Shown piece by piece: positions 10,033 to 20,947 of a stretch of DNA of 64,000 nt. The notes under the pieces are model-generated. The model worked only from the letters and a program-made list of their open reading frames with translations. It ran no database searches and was not told where the DNA came from. The number at the start of each line of letters is the position of its first letter. The first letter of the stretch is position 1. This stretch comes from Brevundimonas albigilva (GTDB lineage Bacteria; Pseudomonadota; Alphaproteobacteria; Caulobacterales; Caulobacteraceae): NCBI RefSeq assembly GCF_023503965.1, contig NZ_CP097298.1, forward strand, positions 1,133,001-1,197,000. Reading direction: 5' to 3'. Both the position numbers and the translations under genes were made by a program.

Positions 10033-11471
10033 CTAGATCAGCACGACCCGCCCGCCGTCCATGCGAAAGGCGACGCCGGTGCGCTGGAACAGGCGGGCGA
10101 CGACGGCGGCGGGGTCGGCCGCGCCCTGGTCCAGCAACTGTTCGACGCCCAGGCGCAGCGAGGGGTCGCGCGACACGCCGGTCAGGGCCGACAGCCATTC
10201 CTCGCGCGTCAGGACGCCGTCCGGCTGGGCCAGCAGGGGCTTGATGAAGTCGAACCAGTCGCCGCCGGTCCGGGCCTTCTGCGCGCCCTCGGCCGCCATG
10301 GCGAACACGGCGCCGCAGGCGTAGTGCGCCCGGTGCTCGCCCCGGTCTGCGGCGGTGACGACCGAGCGCCCCTGGGTCAGCCGCACGCAGTCGTCCACCT
10401 CGGTCTGCAACTCGGCCCGGGCGTCATAGGCGGGGTTCAGCGTCTTCAGCGCCCGCACCGCCATCAGGTCGGCGCCGCCCTCGGTGATCCACATGTCGCG
10501 GGCGTATTCATAGCGCACCGCCTGCCCCAGCCAGAAATGCGCGCCCTCGTGGCCGATGAACCAGTGGGCGCGGTCCAGCGCCTCCCGGTCGGGGTTCAGC
10601 ACCCCTTCCCCCTCGAAGCTCATGGAGATCATGCCCGGCAGGACGCTGCCGCCCATGCTGGACAGGGACCTGGTCGGGCCGGTCCAGCTGACCATCAGGG
10701 TCGGGGCGTCGCCCGGCGCCGGCCCCAGCCGCCGGGCGTAATAGCCCATGACGCGCGGGGTGAAGCCGGCCAGTTCGTCGCCCAGCCAGCGCGGCAGGCC
10801 GGGATCGACACCACGGTGGTCACGCCGTCGCCCTGGCGGGTCGTCGCCTCGCCGAACAGCACATAGGTCTCGGCCTCCACGGCCGTGACCTCGGCCCGCC
10901 GTTCGCCCTTGAACAGCACCGGCCCGGCCGCGTCGCGCCAGGTCACGCGCGCCGGCCCGCCCGGCACGGCGACCCCGTTCAGGTCGCGCGGCAGGTCGCG
11001 GGCGGCGGCGGCGGCCTCCAGCGGGATGACGTCGAACTGTTCGGAATAGAGGGCCACGGTCCCGTCCGAGAAGACCAGCGCCGGGTCGTATGCCGCCTCC
11101 AGGTCGCCGGGGCGCGGCCGCATCCGGATGCTGACGCGACGCGGCACGGGCCCGCCGTCGGTCGACCGCAGCACGTCATAGTCCCCGACACGCTCGATCG
11201 TCACGCCCGGCGTCTGGACCGTCCACCAGTCCGGCCGCCACGGCCGGCGGCTGTCGCGCAACAGCGCCGAGTTGAAGAAGGCCCACGCCGGCGCGTCGCG
11301 ATCCAGCACATAGTCCACGCTCCAGTCGTCGCCGTCGCGCACCACCGAGACCTCGACCCTCGGCGCCTGCTGGGCGGACGACGGGGGCGGCGCGGCGACG
11401 GGGGCGCAGGCCTCCACGCACAAGGCGGACAGGGCCAGGAAGGACGCGGCGAGGGCCGGGCGACGGGGCAT
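10033..11471 (-). CDS. Lipoprotein-like M1/M61-type metallopeptidase (one apparent frameshift)
   Basis: A predicted exported protein of about 480 residues. The start at 11471 is chosen for its GGAGA ribosome site and signal peptide (ALAASFLALSALCVEAC, lipobox-like). A beta-rich N-terminal half is followed by a gluzincin zinc site: HEGAH near two thirds of the length, then 18 residues, then the third ligand in WITEGGAD. The frame breaks near the GGG at 10801-10803. One added base joins VVSIP to GLPRWLGDELAGF and restores one protein. A related protein lies at 23840. The zinc site suggests a peptidase, but the substrate is unknown. Confidence 0.75.
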
Positions 11472-11543
11472 TCGGATCTCCACTGACAGGAAGAGGTCCA
11501 ACGGCTTAGGTCGGCGGCGCGCCCGCGTCACCTTAAGCCTTGG

Positions 11544-12593
11544 TCATCCTCCGGCGGCGTCCAGAGCGCGCCGGGCGGCGTCCAGTTCCCCGGCCATGAC
11601 CGCCTTCAGCCGTTGGGGGGCCAGGATGGTCGCCTGTTCGCCCCAGGTGAACAGGTGCCAGGCCAGTTCGCGCATCCCCGAGGCGCGGAAGCGCACGATC
11701 ACCGACCCGTCCGGCTGGTCCTCGAAGCTCTGGGTCGGGTGCCAGCGCCAGCCGCGCGCCTCGGCCGCGCCCTCGGGCGAGATGCGCAGGACCACGTCCT
11801 CGATCTCGTCCTGATAGATGCCGAAGGACTGGCTGGCGAAGACGGTCAGGTCGAAGTCGGCGGGCGGGGCCGCCACGCCCTCCTGCGGGGCGACGTGGCT
11901 CATCCGGTCCAGGCGGAAGGTCTGGATGCGGCCCGTCTCGCGGTCGGCGGCGACCAGATAGTTGGCGCGGCCGAACATGACGCCGCACGGGGCCACGCTG
12001 CGCCGTCGCGGCTCGGCGCCCGGTCGGCAATAGGTGAACCCCAGCGGCTGCTGCGCCAGGACCGCCGCGCGGATCGCCGTCAGCATGGCCTCGTCCGCCG
12101 AGGGGCGCGGCCCGGCCTGGACGGCGATGGTCTCGGCCCGCACCAGGGCCTCCAGGTCCGGCGCCATCCGGTTCAGCGTGGTCGAGCGCATGGCCGCCTT
12201 GATCTTGCGCTCCAGCCCCTGCAGGGCGGCGGCCCGCACGGGTTCGCCGGCGGCGGTCAGGGCCGCGGCCGCCTTGGTCAGCTCCAGCATCTCGGTCGCG
12301 GTCGGCGCCTGTTCGAAGGCCGACAGCCCGCCCCGGATGCGCCAGCGCTTGGTCGGCGGGTCCGACACCTCGTCCACCTGGGGGAACAGCATCAGCACAG
12401 CGTCACGCATCCGCTCGGCGGTGCGGCGGCCCACGCGCATCTCGCGCGCCATCTCGTCGATGGTCAGGCCCTCGGCGCTGGCGGCCATGCGCCGCGCCAG
12501 TTCGATCACCATCGCCGCCTTGTCGTGCCGCACCGCGCGCCCTCGAAATGATACGTCCGTTTCTGGCGCAATGCTGCTCCATAACGTCCTCAT
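11544..12593 (-). CDS. HTH-WYL domain transcriptional regulator
   Basis: About 350 residues. An N-terminal winged helix-turn-helix (LTIDEMAREMRVGRRTAERM) sits at residues 45-65. A WYL domain (about 165-245) has the expected elements GFTYCRPG, RRSVAPCGVMFGRANYLVAAD and IQTFRLDRM, though the W-Y-L triad reads Y-L-V here. The C-terminal WCX extension ends with TWGEQATILAPQRLKA. WYL proteins bind nucleic acid or small ligands and often repress nearby genes. ATG 12593 is used; TTG 12599 and later in-frame starts are possible. It diverges from a 77-residue gene, its most likely target. Confidence 0.88.
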   Translation of the reverse strand: MRTLWSSIAPETDVSFRGRAVRHDKAAMVIELARRMAASAEGLTIDEMAREMRVGRRTAERMRDAVLMLFPQVDEVSDPPTKRWRIRGGLSAFEQAPTATEMLELTKAAAALTAAGEPVRAAALQGLERKIKAAMRSTTLNRMAPDLEALVRAETIAVQAGPRPSADEAMLTAIRAAVLAQQPLGFTYCRPGAEPRRRSVAPCGVMFGRANYLVAADRETGRIQTFRLDRMSHVAPQEGVAAPPADFDLTVFASQSFGIYQDEIEDVVLRISPEGAAEARGWRWHPTQSFEDQPDGSVIVRFRASGMRELAWHLFTWGEQATILAPQRLKAVMAGELDAARRALDAAGG

Positions 12594-12626
12594 CGACAAG
12601 AGGCGAACGCTTCAGGAGATCCTCAC

Positions 12627-12860
12627 ATGGCCCGCTTCCGCCCCCACCCCGCCCACGCCGCCGTCAACGCCGAACGCTACATCATCGTCCCGTGCGAGGC
12701 CGACGGCTGCGCCGACCTGGCCGTCATCTGGGACCGGCTGGAGGAGCAGGTGGTGGACGTCGTCTTCGCCGCCGCCAGCGCCCGCTATTCGGACGAGGAC
12801 GCCCTGTGGGACGAAGGCCGCTTCGGCCAGGTTCAGCCCGAATGGCGGATGGCCGCCTAG
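12627..12860 (+). CDS. Small hypothetical protein
   Basis: A 77-residue protein with a good AGGAG ribosome site. It is mixed alpha/beta and acidic, with two cysteines in VPCEADGCADLAV and a conserved-looking tail DEGRFGQVQPEWRMAA. There is no signal peptide or membrane helix. It diverges from the WYL regulator with 33 bases between starts, which suggests shared control, and overlaps the end of the convergent acyltransferase gene by four bases. I do not recognise a family. Confidence 0.7.
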   Translation: MARFRPHPAHAAVNAERYIIVPCEADGCADLAVIWDRLEEQVVDVVFAAASARYSDEDALWDEGRFGQVQPEWRMAA

Positions 12861-13978
12861 GCCGTCTCGGCGGCGAGGACGGGCCGCGCGCGCCGCGCGT
12901 CCCGCCGCTTCAGCCAGCCGTTGACCCAGTCGCGGCCCGGCGTCTCGATCCAGCGGTAGGTCAGGGCCGACAGGCCGACGATGAAGGCCAGCACCGCCAG
13001 GGCGAACAGGTCGTTCAGCCATACCGAGCCGAAGTCGATGCGCCGGTTCTCCATGATCCCGGCCTTCCGCGCCACGATCAGCATGACGGTGATGACCAGC
13101 ATGTGGGTCATGTAGATCGAATAGGACCAGTGGCCGAGGCGCAGCAGCGGCCGCGCCGACAGCCAGCGCGACACCCGCCCGGCCTCCGAGGCGAACACCC
13201 AGATGCAGACGGCGAAGATCAGCGGCGCCAGCACCGTCCACGGCCCGCGCGCCAGCGACACATAGGCCACGGCGGCGATCAGGCTGATCGGCTCCAGCCA
13301 CCGGACCAGGCCCTGCCCCGGATCGGGCGCCGCGCTCCAGATGCGCTGCACCAGACAGCCCAGCAGGAAGCCGTACATCGCCCGGGGAAAGCCGAAGTTG
13401 TAGGTCGTGTTCATGTAGCGCGGAGCAAAGGTCAGCACGACCAGCGCCCCGACCACGGCCAGGATCACGGCGATCGGCGTGAACCGGCGCGGCGCCGCCA
13501 GCAGCATCAGGGCGAACAGGACGTAGCAGCCCATCTCCACGCTGATGCTCCACGCCGGCCCGTTCCAGGTCAGGTGATGATGGAGGCCGAAGGCCTGGAC
13601 CAGCAGGATGTTGGAGATCAGATACTGCGGCGCCCGGTCGCCGGAGAAGGGCGGCACGGCGTCGAAGCGGAACCACAGCCGACACAGCTCCAGCAGCACG
13701 AAGGCGGCCAGGATCGCCATGTGCAGCGGCCACACCCGCCCCACCCTTCGCACCAGGAAGCGCCCCGCGTCGCCGACCGTGCCGATCCGCCCGCTATAGG
13801 CGTGGGCGATGACGAAGCCGGACAGGACGAAGAAGAAGTCGACGAACAGATAGCCGTGGCGGGTCAGCGGCAGCGCGTGGAAGTGGCTGCTGACGGGCAG
13901 GTGGAAAAAGACCACCAGTATGGCGCAAAGGCCCCTGAGCGCGTCCAGCACGTCGAACCGGGTGGTCTTGGAGATCAT
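12857..13978 (-). CDS. Acyltransferase 3 family membrane protein (OafA-like)
   Basis: About 373 residues and some ten membrane helices. The family signature is at the N-terminus: DVLDALRGLCAILVVFFHL, where the RG and the catalytic-type His are seen, then FFFVLSGFVIAHAY and FLVRRVGRVWPLH. The family moves acyl groups onto sugars of surface polysaccharides from the cytoplasmic to the periplasmic side. ATG 13978 is preferred to the TTG 18 bases upstream. A second member lies at 34164. Confidence 0.9.
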   Translation of the reverse strand: MISKTTRFDVLDALRGLCAILVVFFHLPVSSHFHALPLTRHGYLFVDFFFVLSGFVIAHAYSGRIGTVGDAGRFLVRRVGRVWPLHMAILAAFVLLELCRLWFRFDAVPPFSGDRAPQYLISNILLVQAFGLHHHLTWNGPAWSISVEMGCYVLFALMLLAAPRRFTPIAVILAVVGALVVLTFAPRYMNTTYNFGFPRAMYGFLLGCLVQRIWSAAPDPGQGLVRWLEPISLIAAVAYVSLARGPWTVLAPLIFAVCIWVFASEAGRVSRWLSARPLLRLGHWSYSIYMTHMLVITVMLIVARKAGIMENRRIDFGSVWLNDLFALAVLAFIVGLSALTYRWIETPGRDWVNGWLKRRDARRARPVLAAETA

Positions 13979-14109
13979 CCCGCCCCATAGCGCCAACCCG
14001 CAGCGGGCGATAGCGGGGCGTTGAGGTCGCGAAACGCATGGCCTCGCGCGCCGCGACGCCCTATATGGCCTGTTTCCCCAAAGCCCCGCGCCTAAAAGCC
14101 CGAGACGCC

Positions 14110-16772
14110 ATGCCCAGCCTGAACGAGATCCGCTCCACCTTCCTGAACTATTTCGCGGCCGACGGCCACGAGAAGGTGCACTCGGCTCCGCTGGTGCCGC
14201 AGAACGACCCGACCCTGCTGTTCGTCAACGCGGGCATGGTGCCGTTCAAGGACTATTTCACCGGCGCCGCCAAGCCGCCCTATCCGCGCGCCACCTCGTC
14301 GCAGAAGTGCGTCCGCGCCGGCGGCAAGCACAACGACCTGGACAATGTCGGCTACACCGCCCGGCACCTGACCTTCTTCGAGATGCTGGGGAACTTCTCC
14401 TTCGGCGACTATTTCAAGGAACACGCCATCGAGCGGGCGTGGAACCTGGTGACGCGGGACTTCGACCTGGATCCCAAGCGGCTGATGGTCACCGTCTATA
14501 TCGACGACGACGAGGCGGCGGCGATCTGGAAGAAGGTCGCGGGCTTCTCGGACGACAAGATCGTGCGCATCGCCGGCTCGGACAACTTCTGGGCCATGGG
14601 CGAAAACGGCCCGTGCGGCCCCTGCACCGAAATCTTCTGGGACCACGGCGACAGCGTGCCCGGCGGCCCTCCCGGCAGCCCGGACGAGGACGGCGACCGC
14701 TTCGTGGAGATCTGGAACAACGTCTTCATGCAGTTCGAGAAGGAGAACGATGAGATCGTTCGCAAGCTCGAAAAGCCGTCCATCGACACCGGCATGGGCC
14801 TGGAGCGCATGACCACCGTGCTGCAGGGCGTGCATTCGGTCTATGAGACCGACCTGTTCAAGACCCTGATCGCGGCCTCCGAGGACGCCACCTCGACCAG
14901 GGCCGAGGGCGAGCGCAAGCCCTCGCACCAGGTCATCGCCGACCACCTGCGCTCCTCCTCCTTCCTGATCGCCGACGGCGTCACGCCGTCGAACGAGGGG
15001 CGCGGCTATGTCCTGCGCCGGATCATGCGCCGCGCCATGCGCCACGCCCACCTGCTGGGCGCCTCGGACCCGCTGATGCACCGGCTGGTGCCGACCCTGG
15101 TGGCCGAGATGGGCGCCGCCTATCCCGAACTGGCCCGCGCCCAGGCCTTCATCGAGGACACGCTGAAGCAGGAGGAGATCCGCTTCCGCACCACCCTGTC
15201 CAAGGGGATGGCCCTGTTCGACACGGCGGTTCAGGGCTTCCGCCCCGGCGACATGCTGGACGGCCAGACCGCCTTCACCCTGTCCGACACCTACGGCTTC
15301 CCGCTGGACCTGACCAGGACGAGGCGCGCCGCCGCGGCTTTTCCGTCAACGTCGAAGGCTTCGAGGCGGCGATGGCCGAGCAGCGCCAGCGCTCGCGCGA
15401 GAACTGGAAGGGCTCGGGCCAGACGGCCAACGCCGGCGAATGGCTGGCCGTGCGCGACCGCATGGGACCGACCGTCTTCACCGGCTATGACGCCGTCGAG
15501 GGATCGGGCGAGGTCCTGGCCCTGATGAAGGCCGGCCAGCCGGTCGAGGCCGCCGAGGCCGGCGACATCGTCGAGGTCCTGTTCGACACGACCCCCTTCT
15601 ACGCCGAAAGCGGCGGCCAGGCGGGCGATCACGGGACCCTGGAATGGTCCGGCGCCGACGGAACCTCGGGCGACGCCGAGGTGATCGACGTCAAGAAGCA
15701 CGCGGGCGACCTGCACGTCCTGTCGGTCCAGGTCACGGCCGGCAAGCTGGAGATCGGAACCCGCGTCGCCCAGCTGGTCGACGCCGACAAGCGCGCCACG
15801 ACGCGCGCCAACCACTCGGCCGCCCACCTGCTGCACACGGCGCTGAAGAACGTGCTGGGCGCGGCGGTGGCGCAGAAGGGCCAGCTGGTCGACGCCGAAC
15901 GCGCGCGCTTCGACTTCAGCCACTCCGCCCCCGTGACCGAGGACGAACTGGCCGCCATCGAGGCCGAGGTCAACGCCGTGATCCGCCAGAACGTGCCGGC
16001 CGAAACCAGGCTGATGGCCCCCGCAGACGCCATCGAGGCCGGCGCCATCGCCCTGTTCGGCGAGAAGTACGGCGACGAGGTCCGGGTGCTGACGCTGGGC
16101 CGGTCGCTCACGTCCGACAACGCGCCCTATTCGGTCGAACTGTGCGGCGGCACCCATGTGGCCCGCACCGGCGACATCGGCCTGTTCAAGGTGGTGCAGG
16201 AGACCGGCGTCGCCGCCGGCGTCCGCCGCATCGAGGCCCTGACCGGCGAGGCGGCGCGCCTCTATCTGGAGGGCCAGGCCAAGGTCGCGCGCGGCCTGGC
16301 CCGCGACTTCAAGATCCAGCCCGCCGACGTGCCGGGCCGGGTCGAGGGCCTGCAGACCTCGGTCAAGGCGCTGGAGAAACAGGTCGCCGAGCTGAAGAAG
16401 CAACTCGCCCTGGGCGGCGGCTCGGGCGCCGAGGCGGCGCCGGAGGAGATCGGCGGGATCAAGCTGATCGCCCGCGTGCTGGACGGGGTGGACGGCAAGG
16501 GCCTGCGCGGCGTGGCCGAGGACTTCAGGAAGCAGGTCGGCTCGGGCGTCGTGGCGCTGATCGGCGTCACGGACGGCAAGGCGGCGGTCACCGTCGCCGT
16601 CACCTCCGACGTGACGGACCGCGTCAACGCCGCCGACCTGGCCCGCGCGGCGGTGCTGGCCATGGGCGGCCAGGGCGCCGGCGGCAAGCCCGACTTCGCC
16701 CAGGGCGGCGCGCCCGACGGCTCCAAGGCCGAGGACGGCCTGGCGGCGGTCCGAGCGGCGCTTCAGGGCTAA
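14110..16772 (+). CDS. alaS: Alanyl-tRNA synthetase (one apparent frameshift)
   Basis: Charges tRNA-Ala. The start ATG 14110 gives the usual [20 protein letters not shown], followed by class II motifs ([45 protein letters not shown]). The editing domain has HSAAHLLH and the second zinc-binding CGGTHV, and the C-terminal domain has a coiled coil and [10 protein letters not shown]. The frame breaks at 15314-15316 between GFPLDLT and [11 protein letters not shown]. One missing C (CCC read as CC) explains it and gives 887 residues, the normal size. Because alaS is essential, this break is almost certainly a sequence error. Confidence 0.95.
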
Positions 16773-16810
16773 GATCCTCCCCGTGCAGCGCAGCGAAACG
16801 GGGGAGGATC
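16773..16810. terminator. Hairpin between convergent alaS and DUF2939 gene
   Basis: Arms GATCCTCCCCGT (16773-16784) and ACGGGGGAGGATC (16798-16810) pair with one bulged G around a 13-base loop. It begins directly after the alaS stop and ends four bases before the convergent gene stop. There is no T-run, so it is a terminator-like extragenic repeat. Confidence 0.55.
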
Positions 16811-16814
16811 TGCG

Positions 16815-17369
16815 CTACATCATCGGATCGGGCGTCAGGTCCACGCCCGACAGCCTCCATGTGAACGGCCCCCGACGGCTCATGATCAGGACCAGCGCCT
16901 CGTCGGGCTGGTCGTCGCGCGTCAGGGTCACCGCGAACGTGTTCACCCCGCGATAGGCCCAGGCCTGGTGCACCCTGTCCTTGGGGACCGCCGGCGTGTC
17001 CTCGGACGGCGCAGGCTCCTCCGGTTCGGGGCGTTCGGCCGAGCGGACCATGGCGGCGATCGCCTGGGGGGTGACGAAGCTGTCGACCGCGCCGTCGACC
17101 AGGCTGGGCGCCAGCAGCATCCCCAGCGCCGCCAGCCCCCGGTCGTCGCCGGCCCGCTCGCGGATTTCCACGGCGGCCCGCGCGTTCAGCTCGGTCTTCA
17201 GGCTCTGGCGAAAGGCCGGGAAATCCACGCGCCGTTCCAGTCCGGCTGCGTCGCCCGCGCGCGCCGCGCGGATCAGTCCCTGCGCGGCGACGAAGGGCGA
17301 GACGAAGGCCGCGATCACGACGCCCGCGACGACGGCGATCCCCAGACCCAGAAGAAGCTTGCGACGCAT
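16815..17369 (-). CDS. DUF2939 family protein (copy A)
   Basis: 184 residues. One N-terminal membrane helix (LLLGLGIAVVAGVVIAAFVS, residues 4-24) anchors a mainly periplasmic domain. The DUF2939 pattern is visible: AARAGDAAGLERRVDFPAFRQSLKTEL, then a variable centre, then a beta-rich end with RRGPFTWRLSGVDL. Function is unknown. It lies immediately downstream of a paralogue with the same layout (17387-17953), 17 bases apart, so the pair is probably one transcription unit. Confidence 0.82.
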   Translation of the reverse strand: MRRKLLLGLGIAVVAGVVIAAFVSPFVAAQGLIRAARAGDAAGLERRVDFPAFRQSLKTELNARAAVEIRERAGDDRGLAALGMLLAPSLVDGAVDSFVTPQAIAAMVRSAERPEPEEPAPSEDTPAVPKDRVHQAWAYRGVNTFAVTLTRDDQPDEALVLIMSRRGPFTWRLSGVDLTPDPMM

Positions 17370-17386
17370 TGGCGTGACCTTGGCGT

Positions 17387-17953
17387 TCAGGCGGCGGGAG
17401 GGACGGGCGCGGGCGCCGGCGGCAGGCCGATCTGGACCAGCCGCCATTCGAACGGCCCGCGCCGCTCGAACGTGAAGACGGTGCGGGCGCCCGCGCGGTC
17501 GGACACCGCCAGCCGCGCGCGGTTGACGCCCCAATAGGCGGGGCGGGGCCAGGGCTTGCGCACCGGCTCGGCCGCGGCGGGCGGCGGCGTCGCGGACCAG
17601 CGGTCGGCCTGGCGCCCCTCCCCCCGCGTCAGGGCCGCCAGGGCCGCCGGCGTCAGATAGGCGTCCGCGTCGGGCGGGCGGATGATGGGATTGTTCTCGA
17701 ACTGGCGGCGAAGCGCGCCGATGGGGTCTTCCAGGAAGGCGGGCGGCGGGGCCATCGCCTCGGCCCGGCCGGTCAGCTGCGGCCGGATCGACTGGCGCAC
17801 GGCGTTGAAGTCGATCAGCCGGTTCAGCCCCTGGACGTCGCTGGCCTCGGCCGCCGAACGGATGGCCAGGAAGGCCACGGCGGGCGCCGCGAAGAAGGCG
17901 ACGACGGCCAGGACCACCGCCGCCAGGATCAGATTGCCGAACAGCCGCTTCAC
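17387..17953 (-). CDS. DUF2939 family protein (copy B)
   Basis: 188 residues and a paralogue of the next gene. A membrane helix (LILAAVVLAVVAFFAAPAVAFL) is followed by RSAAEASDVQGLNRLIDFNAVRQSI across two stretches and ends with FERRGPFEWRLVQIGLP, matching RRGPFTWRL of copy A. The GTG at 17953 is chosen because GGGGAG lies eight bases upstream. The centre is proline- and alanine-rich. Role unknown. Confidence 0.8.
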   Translation of the reverse strand: MKRLFGNLILAAVVLAVVAFFAAPAVAFLAIRSAAEASDVQGLNRLIDFNAVRQSIRPQLTGRAEAMAPPPAFLEDPIGALRRQFENNPIIRPPDADAYLTPAALAALTRGEGRQADRWSATPPPAAAEPVRKPWPRPAYWGVNRARLAVSDRAGARTVFTFERRGPFEWRLVQIGLPPAPAPVPPAA

Positions 17954-18003
17954 GCTTGCACTCCCCACGGCCATCATGCACGGCCCGGACAGGTGCGCAA
18001 CGA

Positions 18004-18035
18004 AAAGCCCCGCCGGATGGCTCCGACGGGGCTTT
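18004..18035 (-). terminator. Rho-independent terminator of icd
   Basis: AAAGCCCCG... (18004-18017) pairs with its complement (18022-18035), 14 base pairs with one mismatch around a four-base loop. On the minus strand it is followed by TTTTCG. It lies 38 to 69 bases after the icd stop. Confidence 0.8.
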
Positions 18036-18072
18036 GAAATCCTCCGCCGCGAGGCGGGGAGGACCTTCTGTC

Positions 18073-19293
18073 TTACGCCGCTTCGGGCAGGGCGGCCTTC
18101 AGGTTCTCGGCGACCTTGTCGAGGAAGCCCTCGGTGGTCAGCCAGCCCTGCTGGTCGCCGACCAGCAGCGCCAGATCCTTGGTCATGTAGCCGGCCTCGA
18201 CCGTGTCGACGACGACCTTCTCCAGCGTGTCGGCGAAGGTATCCAGCGCGGCGTTGCCGTCCAGCTTGGCGCGGTGCTTGAAGCCGCGCGTCCAGGCGAA
18301 GATCGAGGCGATCGAGTTGGTCGAGGTGGCCTCGCCCTTCTGGTGCTGGCGATAGTGACGGGTCACGGTGCCGTGGGCGGCCTCGGTCTCCAGCACCTTG
18401 CCGTCCGGCGTCATCAGCACCGAGGTCATCAGGCCCAGCGAGCCGAAGCCCTGCGCCACGATGTCGGACTGGACGTCGCCGTCGTAATTCTTGCACGCCC
18501 AGACGAAGCCGCCCGACCACTTGATCGCGGCCGCGACCATGTCGTCGATCAGGCGGTGCTCGTAGGTCAGGCCGCGCTTCTTGAACTCCTCGGCGTATTC
18601 GGCGTCGAACACCTCCTGGAAGATGTCCTTGAAGCGCCCGTCATAGGCCTTGAGGATGGTGTTCTTGGTCGACAGATAGACCGGATAGTTGCGCGCCAGG
18701 CCATAGCCGAACGAGGCGTGGGCGAAGTCGCGGATCGAGTCGTCCAGATTGTACATGCCCATCGCCACGCCGGCGCCGGGGAACTGGAACACCTCGTGCT
18801 CGATCGTCTCGCCGTCGTCGCCGACGAACTTGATGGTCAGCTTGCCCGGGCCGGGGACCTTGAAATCGGTGGCCTTGTACTGGTCGCCGAAGGCGTGGCG
18901 GCCGACGACGATCGGCTGGGTCCAGCCCGGCACCAGGCGCGGCACGTTCGAGCAGATGATCGGCTCGCGGAAGACCACGCCGCCCAGGATGTTGCGGATG
19001 GTGCCGTTCGGCGACTTCCACATCTTCTTCAGGCCGAACTCCTTCACCCGCGCCTCGTCGGGGGTGATGGTGGCGCACTTGACGCCGACGCCGTGCTTCT
19101 GGATCGCGTGGGCCGCGTCGATCGTCACCTGGTCGTCGGTGGCGTCGCGGTTCTCCATGCCCAGGTCGTAGTAGTCCAGCTCCAGGTCCAGGAACGGGAA
19201 GACCAGCTTGTCCTTGATCATCTGCCAGATGATGCGGGTCATTTCGTCGCCGTCGATGTCGACGATGGGGTTCTGGACCTTGATCTTGGCCAT
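18073..19293 (-). CDS. icd: NADP-dependent isocitrate dehydrogenase
   Basis: Oxidative decarboxylation of isocitrate to 2-oxoglutarate in the TCA cycle. The 406-residue length and the start [20 protein letters not shown] mark the eukaryote-like homodimeric subfamily common in alphaproteobacteria. Substrate and cofactor motifs are seen: [53 protein letters not shown] and [12 protein letters not shown] 19293 is used although the frame stays open far upstream. It competes with AceA for isocitrate. Confidence 0.97.
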   Translation of the reverse strand: MAKIKVQNPIVDIDGDEMTRIIWQMIKDKLVFPFLDLELDYYDLGMENRDATDDQVTIDAAHAIQKHGVGVKCATITPDEARVKEFGLKKMWKSPNGTIRNILGGVVFREPIICSNVPRLVPGWTQPIVVGRHAFGDQYKATDFKVPGPGKLTIKFVGDDGETIEHEVFQFPGAGVAMGMYNLDDSIRDFAHASFGYGLARNYPVYLSTKNTILKAYDGRFKDIFQEVFDAEYAEEFKKRGLTYEHRLIDDMVAAAIKWSGGFVWACKNYDGDVQSDIVAQGFGSLGLMTSVLMTPDGKVLETEAAHGTVTRHYRQHQKGEATSTNSIASIFAWTRGFKHRAKLDGNAALDTFADTLEKVVVDTVEAGYMTKDLALLVGDQQGWLTTEGFLDKVAENLKAALPEAA

Positions 19294-19473
19294 GGGGGCG
19301 TCCGCCTCTGCTCTGGGGAAGGAATGTCGTGGCGGCGATATAGCCGCCGCGAACGGCCGCGCAAACCCCGACCGCCGTCGACCCCGCCCTGAAAAAGCCG
19401 CCCACGGCCAAGCTGAACCGTTCCGGAGCCGGCGGGTTATCTCCGCCCATCGGCGAAGCAAGGCGGGGTTTGG

Positions 19474-19812
19474 ATGCAAGATGAGGACCGAAAACTGCTG
19501 GATCGCTGGATCCTGACCTTCCTGGAACCTCCGCCCGTCGTCGATCCGGAACTGATGCGCCGCCTGCTCGCTGAGCATGACGCCAGGACGGAGCCCGCCA
19601 TGACCGACAAGACCTTCAAGCCCGGCGACACGGTGCGCTGGGACCACAGCCAGGGTTCCAGCAAGGGCGAGGTGGTGCGCAAGCTGACGCGGCCGACCAA
19701 GATCAAGGGCCACAAGGTCGCCGCCTCTCCATCGGAGCCGGAGTATCTTGTCGAGAGCGACAAGACCGGCGCCCGGGCCGCGCACAAGCCCGACGCCCTG
19801 CGCAAGGCCTGA
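19474..19812 (+). CDS. DUF2945 (HVA1/TUDOR-like) small protein, possibly with N-terminal extension
   Basis: The last 70 residues, starting at an internal ATG (19600), match the compact DUF2945 fold: [20 protein letters not shown], then [20 protein letters not shown] and YLVESDKTG. That internal ATG has its own GGACGGAG ribosome site. The open frame begins 42 codons earlier with [20 protein letters not shown], which may be a genuine extension or merely open sequence. The family is small and poorly characterised and is often near stress genes. Confidence 0.7.
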   Translation: MQDEDRKLLDRWILTFLEPPPVVDPELMRRLLAEHDARTEPAMTDKTFKPGDTVRWDHSQGSSKGEVVRKLTRPTKIKGHKVAASPSEPEYLVESDKTGARAAHKPDALRKA

Positions 19813-19826
19813 GCGGGAGACCACCG

Positions 19827-20947
19827 ATGAGACCCTGGCGATCTGCAGCCTGTCCGCCCTTCTGCTGGCCGGGTGCGGCCAGGGCGCCGGCCAGAAAGGC
19901 GACGACCAGGGCGACGCCGCCGCGCCGGCCTTGCCGGCGGCGATGGACCGACCGGCCGGCGATGTTCTGTCCGCCCGACCCGAACAGCGCGCGTTCCGCG
20001 ACTGGCGCGCCGCCTGCGACAACGGCGCGGCCTGTTTCGCCTTCGCCCCGTCCAGCCTGCCCGACCAGGGCTGGCTGCGCCTGGCCCTGGCGCCCGAGGC
20101 GCAGGCCGCGCCCCGCATCGCCGTGGGCCTGTGGTCGCCGGGCGCCGAAGGGCTCGCCCCGACCGCGCCCCTGACCCTGACCATCGACGGCCGCGCCTTC
20201 GTCACGCAGCGAGACCCCGACGCCGACCTGCCCGTCAGCCAGGTGGAGGCCGCGGACGCCCCCGTCGTGGCGCGGGCGCTGGCGGCCGGCCGAAAGGCGA
20301 TCCTGTCGGCGGGCGGCCAGCGCGTCGACCTGTCCCTGTCCGGCGCCGCGGCGGCCCTGCTGTGGATCGACGAGCGGCAGGGCCGGCTGGAAACGCCCGG
20401 CGCCCTGGTCCGGGTCGGCGACCGCCCCGCCTCGACCCGCGCGCCCGACCTGCCCCGGGTGACCGCCGCCCCGCCCGCCGATCAGGCCGGCTTCGGCGAC
20501 GAGGACCAGACCCTGCCCAGGACCCTGGAGGCCCTGCCCGCCGTCAAGGCCTGCCGCCAGGAGACGGCCTGGAACGACTATGTCCAGAAGGCCGTCTTCT
20601 CGGCCCGGCTCTCGGCCGACCGGGAGCTGTGGGCCGTGCCCTGTTTCGCGGGGGCCTACAACCTGGGCTCGGCGGTCTATGTGACCGGGCCGAACGGCGC
20701 CGATCCCACGCCCCTCGCCTTTCCCGTCGCCGAGGGCGGGACGGTCGACACCGTGGTCAACGCCGCCTACGACCCCGCCACGCGCAGCCTGAGCGCCTTC
20801 AACAAGGGCCGCGGCGTCGGCGACTGCGGCGTGGCCCAGCGGTGGGTCTGGAACGGGCGCGGCTTCGCCCTGGCCGAGCAGTCCGAGATGCGCGACTGCG
20901 CCGGCGTGCCCCGCGACCTGTGGCCCAGCCTGTGGCGCAGCCGATGA
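19827..20947 (+). CDS. DUF1176-type lipoprotein (apparent frameshift at codon 2-3)
   Basis: About 373 residues. The reading frame contains a perfect lipobox context [16 protein letters not shown] but no start in frame. ATG 19827, behind GGGAGA, is one base out. A single missing A near 19831 would give [17 protein letters not shown], a textbook lipoprotein signal. The rest has the DUF1176 pattern with cysteines in [46 protein letters not shown] and [12 protein letters not shown]. The location is probably the periplasm or outer membrane and the function is unknown. It overlaps the next gene (ATGA). Confidence 0.82.
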
